From Gorsachius magnificus (taxonomy: Eukaryota; Chordata; Aves; Pelecaniformes; Ardeidae): DNA of 64,000 nucleotides. A program made the position numbers and the translations under genes. Shown here in pieces: positions 1 through 12,004 of this stretch. The notes under the pieces are model-generated. The model searched no databases. It had not been told where the DNA came from and saw only the letters and a program-made list of their open reading frames with translations. The stretch covers positions 17,273,507-17,337,506 of the forward strand of contig CM067086.1 in NCBI GenBank assembly GCA_034008185.1, in the 5' to 3' direction. The first letter of the stretch is position 1. Each line of letters begins with the position of its first letter.

Positions 1-366
1 ACTGCCCCTTAACTCTTGACTTGATTTAAAACCTAATCTGCCATAAAGATACATGAAATAGAACAGACTGAGAAAATACTTGAGAATAGCTGTTGTTTAC
101 AAAGAAACTAATTTATAGTACGCAGTTACGCATCAGGTAGAACAAGAGTTCGAAAACTGGACTGTATTACAAAGCATTTCTTCAAACATCCATTTTGGAT
201 TATTGCTGAAAGTTACTAATTGGTCTATTCTAGACTAATTTACAAACATTCATAAAATAGTGAAAAATGCATGCTTTAGAAACCTGGTACATATCATGCC
301 TCTGGACTAAAAAGAATATGAAGATGGAAGCAAGTGATGGGCATTCTTAATGTAGGTTAGTGGTGC
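1..366 (-). other. LUZP2: LUZP2 3' UTR, proximal part (continues beyond base 1)
   Basis: This stretch follows the stop codon of the terminal LUZP2 exon on the minus strand, so it is read as the beginning of the 3' untranslated region. It is AT-rich and has no repeat I recognise. I see no AATAAA signal in transcript orientation (TTTATT on the plus strand) between the stop and base 1, so the polyadenylation site probably lies to the left of the window. UTR status is inferred from position; no transcript data are available here. Confidence 0.7.
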
Positions 367-471
367 TTAGAGTTTTTTTTCTTTTGTACGAGCAGACTCT
401 TCAAATTTTTTCTCATTTCTTTCAGGTGAGTTTTTATCTTCAGGTTTAGTCCACGGAGGGCTGTGCAACTT
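367..471 (-). CDS. LUZP2: LUZP2 terminal coding exon (C-terminal 34 residues and stop)
   Basis: This is the last coding exon of leucine zipper protein 2, a small brain-expressed coiled-coil protein predicted to be secreted, whose molecular role is not established. The acceptor reads CCCTCAACAG, with AG at 473-472. The phase-0 frame then gives 34 residues, starting KLHSPPWTKPED and ending RTKEKKL, followed by TAA at 369-367. From memory, human LUZP2 also ends with a 34-residue segment that starts KL..PP, has acidic and lysine-rich spacing and ends EEKIL. Length and end residues agree, but only about a third of positions match. The segment is very hydrophilic (Lys, Glu, Pro) and probably disordered. 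The frame shifted by one base is also open here (72 codons, 357-572) and is a shadow. Confidence rests on the matching length, the phase and the neighbouring exon. Confidence 0.9.
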   Translation of the reverse strand, partial: KLHSPPWTKPEDKNSPERNEKKFEESARTKEKKL

Positions 472-1168
472 CTGTTGAGGGTGAAAATAGCATCAGTGTA
501 AGCACTGCCTACATAATATGCACATACATAAGCAAATAAAAATGACATTAAAAATCCATGGCAATAGCGCACACAGAGCTGTATTCCTGTTAAACTGATG
601 TACCAGTCTTAAACTACAATAACAGAGTATGATATTTGTCAACCGTGTCTAGAAAAGGATTCTCATCTCTACTAAAGGAAGCATATTTAACAATTTAACT
701 GTATTTAACAGTATACAACCATACAAGTCTGATGCTGCTTTATAATTATGGTGATTTTTATCTTTTTTTCTTGGTCTATCAAATGAAGGGCTCAGGTCTA
801 CAACTCACTGAAGACTTTTCTGTTGGTAACTTGGCTAAATACAGCTTCACGTAAAGGCAAATATAGAATTATTTTGGAAATATCTCCCTTCTCCTCTTCA
901 CAGTGCTATGGACATCCCATGACCAAATGAAGTCATTTGACTACTAGGATAGTCCTGCTCTTCAAGTACTAAATAGTTTTGCAAATTGTTACCAACCAAA
1001 AGCTGCTTTGAACAGATGAACTGCAACCAGGTGCAGTCAAACTCTGAACTGAGTAAGCAGTTCTGTTTCAAGAGCAGTAGCGTAGAACGTGTAAATATAC
1101 TTAGAGTAATTACATGCTTTAGAAGACCTTTTAATAAAAACCCCGAGAATTCCTCAGAAAGAGAATAC
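472..1168 (-). other. LUZP2: LUZP2 last intron (697 bp)
   Basis: The donor is CAG|GTATTC next to the exon at 1169 and the acceptor is CAACAG next to 471. The intron is short and AT-rich, with no recognisable repeat or gene inside. Confidence 0.85.
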
Positions 1169-1246
1169 CTGAAAGCTTGTCTCTGTTTCTGCTGTCTTCA
1201 AACGAGATGTTGAATTATTGCGATTCCCCAAACATGTCTTGCCAAC
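1169..1246 (-). CDS. LUZP2: LUZP2 penultimate coding exon (26 residues)
   Basis: This is a 78-bp, phase-0 exon. The acceptor is ...ATTGACAG (AG at 1248-1247) after a pyrimidine-rich stretch, and the donor is CAG|GTATTC (GT at 1168-1167). It encodes 26 residues, beginning VGKTCLGNRNNSTS and ending AETETSFQ. The remembered human segment is also 26 residues and ends AETEPIPQ, directly before the KL.. terminal exon. The first 18 residues are almost unrecognisable, so this exon was identified by length, position and the AETE motif. NNS and NST (residues 10-13 of the exon) form overlapping N-glycosylation sequons, which would be usable if the protein is secreted as predicted. Human LUZP2 has one sequon (NAT) nearby, as I recall. 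The exon is too short and diverged to stand out alone; it is convincing because it fits exactly between its neighbours. Confidence 0.88.
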
Positions 1247-4185
1247 CTGTCAATACAGATGTCAGAGATAACGACTTCATATTTTTTTCCTAAAATATTA
1301 ATGGTTTTCCTAAAAAAAAAAAAAAATCAGTGCTTTTTTTAGCCTAGTTGATGAAACAGAACAAACCAAAGTTACCATAGCTAAGTGAATCCCAAACTCC
1401 CATCATCCCTGTAATAGCCTAGCATGGCTGTAAATTTAACAACACTTCTCTAGCTTTTTTTTTTCCCCTCTCATCACAAATAGTGACGTTGATTCCTACA
1501 GTGGACCCATGGAATAGATAAGTAATTGTAATTGTCTGTTATGGGTGAAGAAATAATAACAAATAGGTGAAAACTAGCATTACAGTTAGGACTTCTCTAT
1601 TACTATTCCCTTGTCTAAACTGCTAGATCTCTTATGTATAACAACCCTTGAGTGGAGATATGTATAATAATTCCCTGAATGGGGAATTGAGATGACTCTC
1701 AAGGTACGGAAAAGCTTGTTAGATTCATCGCTGTCATTTTATTCCAGCAATAATGTCATTTTCTTTGCTAATATGCTTTTTAGTATGAGGGAAAACAGAG
1801 TTGAACAGCATAAATAAAATTAATTACACCATAGATTTTTGAACCAAAGAGATCTCGTGTTAGGAGCCTTAAGTAGAGGTTTACCCAGCACTGCAATTTC
1901 TGCTGTAATTAAATTAAGGTCCCTTCAGGAGTAGGATTAATGATGCCATAGGTGGAGAAATTAAAATTTGAAATACAGTAAAATACTGATAATCTTTGGT
2001 CATTACTTTAAAATGTGTTCACATTGGAATTTCCCTACTTGTTTTGCTATGAAAAACTAATATATTGAAATGGAGTGAAAATAAATTAGGGTTTTTTTTA
2101 AAGTTTTAAGTCATTAAGATTCTTTCCAACATAACAGCAATTTCATTTATTTTAAATTTTAACATGACTCTTCTTCTGAAATGTTTCCTGTTTAGCATAA
2201 GCCCTTAAAGATTTTTGAAGCTAGATAGAAATATTTTTTACACATCAGCCATAATCCAACATATTAATGAAAAAAGGTGAAAAAATCATTAGTGCATGGA
2301 CACGAGCTTTGCTTGTAGGAATATGAATGCAAAGGTGCCTTCAACAAGAAACTCCCCATAACATCCACCACAGGCGTTGCTGGCATTTCTGCAACTTTTA
2401 TTTTTTTAATCTTATGGTTGATAACATTGGTCCAGCATACAATAAGCTGTTTGTGTCTAGGAGAGCAAAGGAACAATGAACCAAGAGAGAAAAAAATTCC
2501 CCAAATGGTATGTTTGGAGGCATTTTTTTAGACAGGCTTTCTTAAGAAAATGGAAAGGAAATCTGAATTCATCCTGTAGCAGCTTAAATCACCAAATGAT
2601 AAAAATTACCTCACTCAGCAGAGAATGCTGAAAATAAACAACCTAACATGCAAAGTAAATATGAAAAAAATTTATAAATATCCCTTCAGTAGACATGACA
2701 CTAGACTGGAGTTAATTAGAAAGCAAGAGATTGACAAGGGGGAAGAAAATTAATTAAGTTTTTGCACTTGAGAAATTCTGACAGTCCCTTGCCTGTAACG
2801 AAGTTGATCTATGAACAGGTGCAAATACGAAAATGAAACATATTCTTAAAAAAAACTACTTGGAGAGGAGACAGCTGTCTCCCTCCTGAAAGCTTCTGGA
2901 GAGACAGTAGTGCTGCCAAGGATTTTATAGTGCTTCAGGGAGGTTTCAGTCATGTTTAAGCTACTGAAGTGAGTCTCCAAGATGGTGCAATTCAGAATCG
3001 GTGGGGACTCTTCAAATTTTTCCCGCTATACACAATAGCTAATAAAAGTAGAGTTAATATTATGTTATAGGGAATAATCAGGGTAGTATTGATTAAAAAA
3101 AATTGATTAAAAACCTATTGACACAGCAACCTACTCTTTCTTTTACTAAAAAAAATAAATAACAACAAGTGGTTTATGTTCTAGATGGACTAAAGCGCGA
3201 GATGACAAAGAGTAGAAATTTTTAATAGACTTTTAATATTTCAAAAGCTTAAAACTGTGGTCCCGGCAGAACTTGTATTTAATATATTTACTAGTGAGCT
3301 AAATTCAAAAAATATTTTTTCAGCTTAGTCATGTTTAGAAAAATTTGAGGGTTTCAGAGACTTGTAGGTGAGCAGCTTGAGGACAAAAGATATTACAGGT
3401 TGAAACACAAGAACAGGGTTTCAGGTTGTGTAATGAAGAGGGCAGAAATAATGCTAATGAAATAGAATATGATTTACAAATCCATAATTTACTCTGTATA
3501 TATGAAAAATTTCAGGTAACCTATTTCCAAAATACATAGGAGATAAGAATGCAAAAATATTAATTGAAATGAATAAAAATATAGGTCAACCATTTAAGAT
3601 GTGTACACAAGAAGAAAAAAAAAAAGTTGCCTTAAGAAAATAAAAACTAATGATAAAAAACCCCCGCTTTCTAAGTGACTAGTCTTTGATACACTTTTCA
3701 TAGACCAGATCACAAAGGCAGTAAAAGAGAAGTGAAGATTTATGTCTGTAGTATTTCATATTTGTTCACTCACAGTTGTTTTCCTTTTTAATAACACACC
3801 ATATGGATCACTGCTGGAGAAAGACGGTAGAATAGGACATTTTTCTAAACAAAGCAACCCCTATGTCTTTATGTTGTTAAAGCACAAAGCGTTCATTATT
3901 GATTCCTTGTCACGGGGAAACCTTGTATATCATTTACAAATAAATTCCAGATCGAATGACTGTGGTGACTTTCAATATGCCATCAGTCAACAGGAATTCA
4001 ATAGCCAGCGTTGTAACCGGTCACTGCAGATGAGCTGTATAAGTCCACCGGCCCTCGGCTTTATGTCAGTTCAGTTCTTAAATCTGGGACAAATGGGTAT
4101 AACAGCATCTGCTGCTATAAGGGTAAGCTGGGTTTAACTCAACCTAAACTGAATCTCCTACATATACACCCTCACACATATGTAC

Positions 4186-4264
4186 AAACACATGCATATA
4201 TACACACATACACACACACAGGTGTGTATATATACATGCAAGTATATGAATATATAAATATACA
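4186..4264. repeat. CA/TA-type microsatellite
   Basis: The tract alternates pyrimidine and purine: CACATA, ACACACACAC, then TGTGTATATATACATG and further TATA steps. It is imperfect and can form a short self-complementary core (GTATATATAC). It lies in the 10.3-kb LUZP2 intron. Confidence 0.8.
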
Positions 4265-4649
4265 AACAAATTCCCCGCCCCCTTTCCTTCAGCTAAAGAC
4301 CACCACAGACAAATGGGGTAATATAAACCCAGTGCACTAGAATGCCTTTCACAGCCATGAGTGATGCACACACACAAAAAGCCAAATATTAAACTTTTTT
4401 CTTTTTTTTGCTAGTTCCCTCTATGCCAAGTGGTGGAAAGATTGGGTTTTTTTTTCTCTTCTGTACAAGTCTCTCTGTCTGTCAGATTCACTCCTGTGAG
4501 AGGTACACTAATTACAAAAATACAGAATGATAGCTTGAAATGGTGGAAACTAGCAAAAAGCAAAAATAATTGCTTTTGGAAAATAAAGGGGTTGAAATGT
4601 TGTCAGCACGGGGTTTTTTCTATTTTATGAAGATGAGATTTTAGAAGTG

Positions 4650-5020
4650 CCTGTGGGAAGAGATACTGGGATTTTGCCAAGCTTGGAATCAAGATTTCAG
4701 CATATCAGGGGCACGAGGGGGAACTCACACCTGTGTGTTTCTCCCCCGAGAGTGGGCATTCCTGCTGCCCTGTCTGGAGACGTGAGGGTGAGGATGGGGA
4801 GAGGAACGGGAGGGTGTGAAAGCCTCTATGGAGGATGCTTACGTTTCCAGCTCACACACAAACCCTCTCAGGCCATGGAACAGAGCAGAGTACACCCTTG
4901 CCCCTCGTAACCCACCGTCTCCACTCCTTGCACCACCAAGGAGGGGGAAGCCCTCTACAAAACGATACCCCCCCCCAGCATATGCTTGTACGGAGATACA
5001 TAGAGCTGGGCAAAAAGCAG
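4650..5020. other. GC-rich intronic block of unknown nature
   Basis: The base composition rises clearly above the AT-rich surroundings. The block has several overlapping open frames on both strands (4647-4910, 4816-5094, 4835-5068 plus; 4852-5205 minus) and runs of G and C, including a nine-C run near 4970. No frame shows a domain I recognise, and overlapping frames on both strands are expected where stop codons are rare. It may be an old unrecognised repeat or an intronic regulatory element. The function is not known. Confidence 0.35.
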
Positions 5021-8000
5021 CTTTCCCCATTCCTCTCGGAGATCAATTGCTTTTCTTCCAAAGAATGACCATTTTTTTGAAAGATTATTACTAGAAAAGC
5101 TAATAAAACACTAAGACTGTAACAAAAGCCTAAAGACATCCAAGTAGAAACAACACCTAGAAGGTTAAAAAAAACAGGCAATAAGACCCAGAAAAAAGGT
5201 CTCAAGTCAGTCCTGTTAGTTTAATGCAACTCCTGCATTGACTCCTCTTGTACCATCAGAACAAAGCACGCTGTAATTTAAAATCTTGTCAGCAATACTT
5301 CAAGGACACTCTGGTTTTCATGCCAAGTGTAACACAACATTTCACGATATGGACTGTTCCCCCAGCTGCTGTGCAGAAAGCTGCGTGGATGGGAGCGGGA
5401 ACACTGCACAGAGGATGAGAGAGTTTTGTCTGCACATAATCTCTATCAGTCACAGGTAAGTTTTAAATCTGTGCTGGCTTCGTGGGAACGGCGCTACGGT
5501 TCTGTCCCCACCTGAACAAGTCCCAGGTAGCTCAGCAGGCAAGGCAGTCTCGTAACTCAACCTCGGTGTAATGATTTAAAGTTTGAAATAAATATGAAAT
5601 AATTTGTTGCCAGTCCCCCCCCTTCTTCGTGCTTCCAGAGAAGTTCAGCCAGGCTCTTAAGCTATGTACCAAAAATTAAAAAAAAAAGAAATATTTCTAA
5701 TACCCACTGGAAAATGAAGGCATTGTATCTCGATGATTGCCCTTTGTCCCTTAGCTAATGTCTTTCCAGGGGTCAAGAAGTGTAGAATGTGGCTCTAGGG
5801 TCAACATAATAATTCAACTTAATAATGTTGGTTATTTTCTCGTTTGTGCCTGAAGTGACAGGTGGATAAATGATACAAATCAAAAGGCAGAGGACATGGC
5901 AGAGGTGGACAAGACTAAATACCTGGGAAGCTATAAATTAAGGAGAAGATAATTCCACACAGGTACTTTCATCTAGCTGAAAAACACCGGGTGACCAAAA
6001 TCTTGCAACATTTTAAAAAGTGCAAATTACTATTGGCATGGTGAAAAGATTCTGTGCTTTCTTTTGCCTTCCTTTATGGGGCCTGAGGTTGGCAGTTTCA
6101 AAGGGAGCGGGGATGGTAGGTTATCTCCCAGTCTCACGCAGAAGCACAACTCCCACGTTCCCTATATCAATTCTAAATATTTCACAAAAAGTGGTGTATT
6201 GCCATTCAAAACACAATACAAGCTAAATGCGTTTTTACACTAAATTCTCAATTCTCTAATTTCTTGTTACACTTTAAACTGACGGTTTGGTGATTCAATT
6301 GGTATTTAGTTTATTCCTTGGCCACAGACAACGCCTGCCTCACCAGGTTGGAAGGAGCATTCAGACTATTTCATTGTTTTCCTCACCCAGCAAAGCTTAA
6401 CATTTATTAAAGATTTAACGGCAACCATCACATTTATACGTTCATCAAAGATGAAGAGGGATTCTGCTACAGATCTTTTCTTCAGTTCCTAAAGACTTCT
6501 CAATCAAGTACCTTTTGTCCTAGCTTCGTTAGCATGTGCCCACACAAGCAATCCCCCTTTTTCTAGAGTCAGGAAGCACACCTTCAATACTTATAATCCC
6601 AGCCAGTATTTATCCAAGTATACTGTTACTAAGCAAATAATGACTGGTCCTTGAAGTGGTTTTATGACTCAGAGCAGTGAAACAAGACAGAAAGATCGAT
6701 TTCTCTGAAGCTTACAGTCCTGCCTTCTCTCTTTTTTCTCTTTCCTTAAGATTTCCTTATTTTAATAAAAACTATAATAATTTAATGTGTGGTATCTAAC
6801 CATTAGTGACAGATCCCAGAATTTTCCCCCGCAGATGAATTAATTCTACAGAACAATCTCAGTATTTTATGTGAGGAAGCTTTCTTTACCTTGCCATTAA
6901 ATTGCTCTCACTGATATTTCCAGTATGTCTGCCATGCATTTTGTAATTATGGGCATATTTGTTAGACAAACATTACATGCATTAAATTACATATGCTGTA
7001 TTTTTATCACAAAACATCAAGAGGGATCTAATGTTTGAACACTCAACTTCAAAAGCTCTAACAGGAGTCAGAACTCCAAGTAGTGAAAGCTAAACCTTTC
7101 CCAAGGAAAAGACTTGAGGAATAAGAAATTCTGCAAAATTTTATTCAAGTGTGTTTGTTAGCTGGCCATGCCATTTCACTGTTTTCACTGTTATTAACTC
7201 TTTTCAAATTGCATAGTTTCTTCTTAACACCTCCTTATAATTTAGTTTGGCCAACATTTAGAATTTTTATGGCCAAGGACAACAGAAGTCTTATTATGAT
7301 TTTCTTCTACACGGTAGAGAAACAGACCAAATTTAGTTAGTTGAACACTTGTTACTTGCTCTACATAAACTTTAAGAAACACATTAACGATTCATTTGTG
7401 TTTGTAAAATAAAATCTTCACAGAACAAGTGCATTTTGCCTTAAGCAATACATTTTGTATATACAGTGAGAAATTTAACAAGATCAGAAAATTTAGGTGG
7501 GGCATATATCTTGAAATACTGTGCCACCTTTATCAGTTTAGTGTACAGTTTGATTAACAAAGTATCTTTGTGTGAAATGCTGGTTAGAAAATATTCAGCT
7601 TGATCAGTAAAGTACACAAATTTTCCGCATTTACGGTATTCGGCTCCCCTAGTGAATTATACAGCAGAGCTGGAGAGGTTCACAGCTGGATGTACAAATG
7701 ACAAAGGTGGATCAGCCAAGTGTGCGTCTTCATTTAAAAAGAATTTTCAAAAAGCCAGTTAAAATTCAGCATGTCCCCCAGCTATCAAACTATGCAATTT
7801 GATCTGCAAACCACTGAACAATGTAACTAGAAGGGTATTCCACTGCATCAACACAGCCAATACGGACTGGCTTTATTGCTCAAATAATCATCTAACACAT
7901 CACATGTGGACAGGAAATCAAGAAGTTTACATAAGTGATATTATATTCAGCTTTTACAGTTAGAAAATAATTCTACCTCTTCTAAAGGGTATCACACAGA

Positions 8001-11000
8001 CTTAGTAGACCAAACATTGCAGCTTCAATATTCCTTTGCATCACTACAGACCTCCTTTTGGCTTCAGTGGGCACTAAAGCAGATACGCAGGATGTCTGTA
8101 GAGTACGATGGAGAAGAAAATACTGAGCTACTTCCGAAGAAACTAAACCCAGTATGGGAGAACAGGATGGTATGGTTAAGCCGACAGACAAACTAGGTAT
8201 CTTAGTCGTCATAAGCCAAGTTAGGCCCACAGTTTATTCAAGGACATGGTTTATCAGATTTGCTCATGAATTGATTACAGGTCTCTATTTCAATCTCCTT
8301 TGACCCTCGCTGTTTAGGAGCAAGATAGCTTTGAAGCATGCACATGTGCATATACATTTTCATAAGACACTTCCATTGTTTTTCCTATACTTCTCCTATT
8401 TTAGAGCACAGTGCACTGACAGGATAGTTAAACTAGGATGATGTAACTTCTTGTGACCTTCACAGTCCTTATTTAGGGAATGGAATTACTGAATTCACTT
8501 TAAGAATTTTAACAGCTTGAAATTTTGTTATAATGATGATTTCTTTTTTGTCTCATTACTCCCTTGGGAAAGCAATGGGAGAGTACAATGTGACCAAGGC
8601 TCTGCAATTGAAACTGATAGAGAAAAATGAAGCAAAATGCTGTTGTTGCTTAGAAACATGTACAAGTTTTGCTCCAATACTCAGTGTCCTTTGTCACGGA
8701 ATGATTAATGAACATACAGTGTTTGTTTACTGCAGGAAATTAAGGCAGTAAATAAAAGCACTATCACTTTTATTTATCAGAGAAGACTCTACAAGGACAA
8801 AGAGCAAGAAACCTAAGATGAGAACAGAGAACAAAGAATCACTTTATGAATTGTTTGATGTGTTAGCACTACCAAATAGGTCATTTTAAATGACGTGTTA
8901 CAGGCATGAGAATTATTTTATATGAAAAAGGGACAAAGTAAATTCTGGTGTAAAAGCCAAAAAAAAAAAAAGCTCCCAACAGCTTTTGGGAAGAGGGAAA
9001 AGGAAAATGATACAGGCAAAAGAGCTCTGCAGAATGACAGCTCTCCACGGAGACAAAGCGTATTGCTTTGCAGCTATCTGCACAACGAACTAACTCCTGG
9101 AATCCTCTTTGAATCATACCAATCAGCTGTTTTTGCATTATCAAAAAGCATACTGAACAATTTTTATTTCCAACCGAACTTGGAAATAAATAAAAAAAAA
9201 AAAAGATATACCTTAAAAGTCCCACTCAACATAAAGAGAAGATACCTTCCTATGTCTGTAAGTCTTTTCATTACACTAGATATTCTGCTTCTGACTGGGA
9301 TAAATTCCACACTGTTAATGGCTTCCTTGCTTGGAGGTGTGGCTGTCCTAACAAACTTTTTTGTAATTTGGCTCCCAAAGCCATTCCTTGTACAGACTCT
9401 GCAAGCACAGCGCAGTGACATCTTTGGCTATTAGTGTGAATCCTAGATCGATTTTTTAAAATGTGAACAGAATAGAACGATGAATATAACGTAATATCCA
9501 TTTTTCAGTTGGAAAATGAATTTACAGTAGCAACAAGTTTAAAAGTAAGATGAGACTGGCAAAACTATTGCCTGCTTAATGTTACAATAAGGAACATTAC
9601 CTAGCAAGGCACAGTGAATCTGAATACCCCTATAGTATGCTTGCTCTAATTTTACTACTTTTTCCTCCAGACAGGAGGTTTTGTCAAATACAGACTTAAC
9701 AAACCTTGAAGATTTAAAATTTAAAGGCAATGTGAGTCTTAAAATATGATAACTGAGAGACTTAATGATATAAAACTTAATTCTATTACTGAAATTTAGA
9801 TACATAGCCTAATTTCTTTTTCTTTGAATTATAATGATACTTAGATGAAGGCAGAGAACAGAGTTAGATTTTCATTTAACTTGAATCATAAAAACGAGTT
9901 CGACTCCTCAAGACTTCTAACTCCAGTTGGAATCGTCTTCTGCTTTCTCTGACAAATTTTTCATAGCAAGCAGCATACCGTGCTGACTAAATGGCTAAAT
10001 ATACAAGTTGCTGGAAGCACAGAAAGCCACCACCACGCCCTAAGCAAAATAATTAAATCCTTGATTTGATGGCAAAGTGCATCTTTTAGGTGTCTTTCAC
10101 TGCATTACTCGATAGAGAAATTAATCAGTCTCTTGATTTGTGAAATGCGTCAACAACTTCATTTTTTCTCTCTGCTTTAATGTATTCACTTCTGTAAAAA
10201 AATAGCAGCTTGAACCTCTTTCCACAAATATTCAGCCTAAATAAATTCAGCCTCTACCTAAAGTAACCTATATTCCACCACACTTTTCAGAACTTTCTCA
10301 GGTGGTAACCAACCTCTAGTCATAATCTAAATAGAGTACACTCCAACTTCAGAATTTTACTTCTTATTCTTTCTTCTCCTTCTTCCATTTTGATTAGTAA
10401 GAAATGAAGTTTCGTTCATCTTAGTCATTCAGAAAGGTGCAATGGCAAATCATGCACTCTTCTCCTGGGCACACGTATCTCCTTGTCTCTGCCCCCCTCT
10501 AGAGGATGCAGCAGAGGGGAAGTCACTTACAATTGAATAAACTTGTAACATATTTATAATGAATGGATAATATATACAGCTTTCTACAATTTGTTGGATA
10601 CTGCATCTCAGATTTGTTTTCCAAACTTTTCTGCACACTGGTACACATTGCTATGATTGCTCCCAGCAAGCTATCCAGTTACCTCCGTAGGAGTTGGCTG
10701 TATTTGCAGGTAGGTAATGGGTTCAGTAGTTCATTCAAGAGCCGGTGTGACAGGCTTTTTCCTGCTGTCACCTATATTGCACCTGCAAATTAGTCAAGGT
10801 AGCACTGTATCTTTTTGACTATTGAGCAGACAATACACTTGAATTTTGTCTCTCTCATTCTTTCTGTTTTTTCCTGTTTTATTTGTATCATAATTGCAGC
10901 CATAATACATGCATTTGGGATTTCTGTTAACAGCTCCCACCATGCTGTTTGAATGAGAGTTTTGCCTCAGTAAAAGCAGCAGATTTAGCTTTCTGTCAGA

Positions 11001-11512
11001 CGTGTCATAAGAAAAACACAGCTTGCGGCTTTCCTAGACTGGCAGTGGACGAGATTACATACTTTCAGCTATTACACTGTCACCTCTTAGATCTCCCGGA
11101 AGGTTTTGTTTTATCAAATGAAGCATCTGGGGCAGCTGTGCCTGATTATTAGTGGAAACATTATGTAAACACAATTCTGCATCTCGCTGTAAAGCAGCAG
11201 CTCTTCAACCAGGAATAAGCCAATTCTTGAAATGGTTAAACATCTAATCATATATTTTACACAGCTCTTCTTCCCACAAAAACTCTACAAGTTCCAGTAA
11301 GTAGTCTTTAAAAGAAACCCAGAGAGTATACCTGCATAGATTGACAGCAAAGAGCATTCGCTCCTCAGCACTTCAATGCAGAATATAGCTGGCTTATAAA
11401 ATATATGTACCAGCTTGACTAGGAAAAGTAAGTCACACTGATAATTGCCTAAGGCATTAAAGTATTCATCCAATCTAGATTAGACCCTGATTTCTAGGTG
11501 AGCTAAGCTTAC

Positions 11513-11599
11513 GTCTTGAGAATCGCACTCCTGGATGCTCTGGTTTTCTTCCTTTCTTGAGGCCACCTGAAGATTCTCTTTCTCTGCTGAGGCATTTCG
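11513..11599 (-). CDS. LUZP2: LUZP2 internal coding exon (29 residues)
   Basis: This is an 87-bp, phase-0 exon. The acceptor is CACATCCAG (AG at 11601-11600) and the donor is GAC|GTAAGC (GT at 11512-11511). It encodes 29 residues, starting RNASAEKENLQV and ending QECDSQD. The CDSQD end is shared with human LUZP2 as I remember it, where it also precedes the 26-residue block of the next exon. The segment is polar and Gln/Glu/Ser-rich, with no predicted fold. NAS at residues 2-4 is a possible N-glycosylation sequon. A 25-nt G-run on the plus strand (a C-run in the pre-mRNA) lies 381 bp upstream of the acceptor in gene orientation. The flanking frame stays open into the intron but contains only T-rich, low-complexity translation. 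Confidence 0.91.
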
Positions 11600-11979
11600 C
11601 TGGATGTGGGAAATAAAAATTAAAAAAAAAAAAAAAGAGAAAAGAAAATAAACAGTTAATATAGATAAAATTTCAGAAAAGTGACATTTGAAAAAGCAGG
11701 ATAACAAGAAACCAAGAGGTGAGACACTGCAAACTGTTAACTACTTTACACACTGCACTGTCAGCAAATTTTGTAAAGGGAATGTTTTAATATTCACCCT
11801 CATTAAAGCACTCCTTTGTAAAGGATTGTTTCCACATACATAATCAAGACTTTCTGCCTGAAAACTGACCACAGAAAAGTGACTTGATGGTATATTTTTT
11901 TGTATGTTAAGCAAAATCAAATGAAGTACAAATTAAACTACATTTTCTTTTGTGCATACATTTGGATGGGTGAAGTAAA

Positions 11980-12004
11980 GGGGGGGGGGGGGGGGGGGGG
12001 GGGG
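11980..12004. repeat. Poly-G tract, 25 nt
   Basis: This is an uninterrupted run of 25 G on the plus strand. In LUZP2 pre-mRNA it is a C-run 381 bp upstream of the exon at 11513-11599. The exact length is uncertain in any assembly, because long G-runs are hard to sequence. The run can form a G-quadruplex on the plus strand. Confidence 0.9.

Larger units (their letters stand above)
1247..11512 (-). other. LUZP2: LUZP2 intron, 10.3 kb
   Basis: The donor is GAC|GTAAGC next to 11513 and the acceptor is TTGACAG next to 1246. The sequence is mostly AT-rich and unique. It holds a CA/TA microsatellite near 4186 and a GC-richer block at about 4650-5020 (listed separately). Chance open frames (for example 3742-4137 and 8922-9434) have no recognisable domain. 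I see no CR1, LTR or RNA gene. Confidence 0.85.

Noticed and set aside
357..572. Minus-strand open frame of 71 codons overlapping the terminal exon.
   Set aside because: It is one base out of register with the LUZP2 frame. The spliced phase-0 frame gives the expected 34-residue end, so this frame is a shadow.
986..1213. Plus-strand frame overlapping the LUZP2 exon at 1169.
   Set aside because: It is antisense to a well-supported exon and has no features of its own.
3742..4137. Open frame of 131 codons on the plus strand.
   Set aside because: No domain or splice support, and it runs into the microsatellite. It is treated as chance.
8922..9434. Open frame of 170 codons on the plus strand with hydrophobic stretches.
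   Set aside because: It includes lysine runs from A-tracts, overlaps antisense frames (8881-9225, 9164-9421, 9271-9501), has no recognisable domain and no splice context. It is most likely chance.
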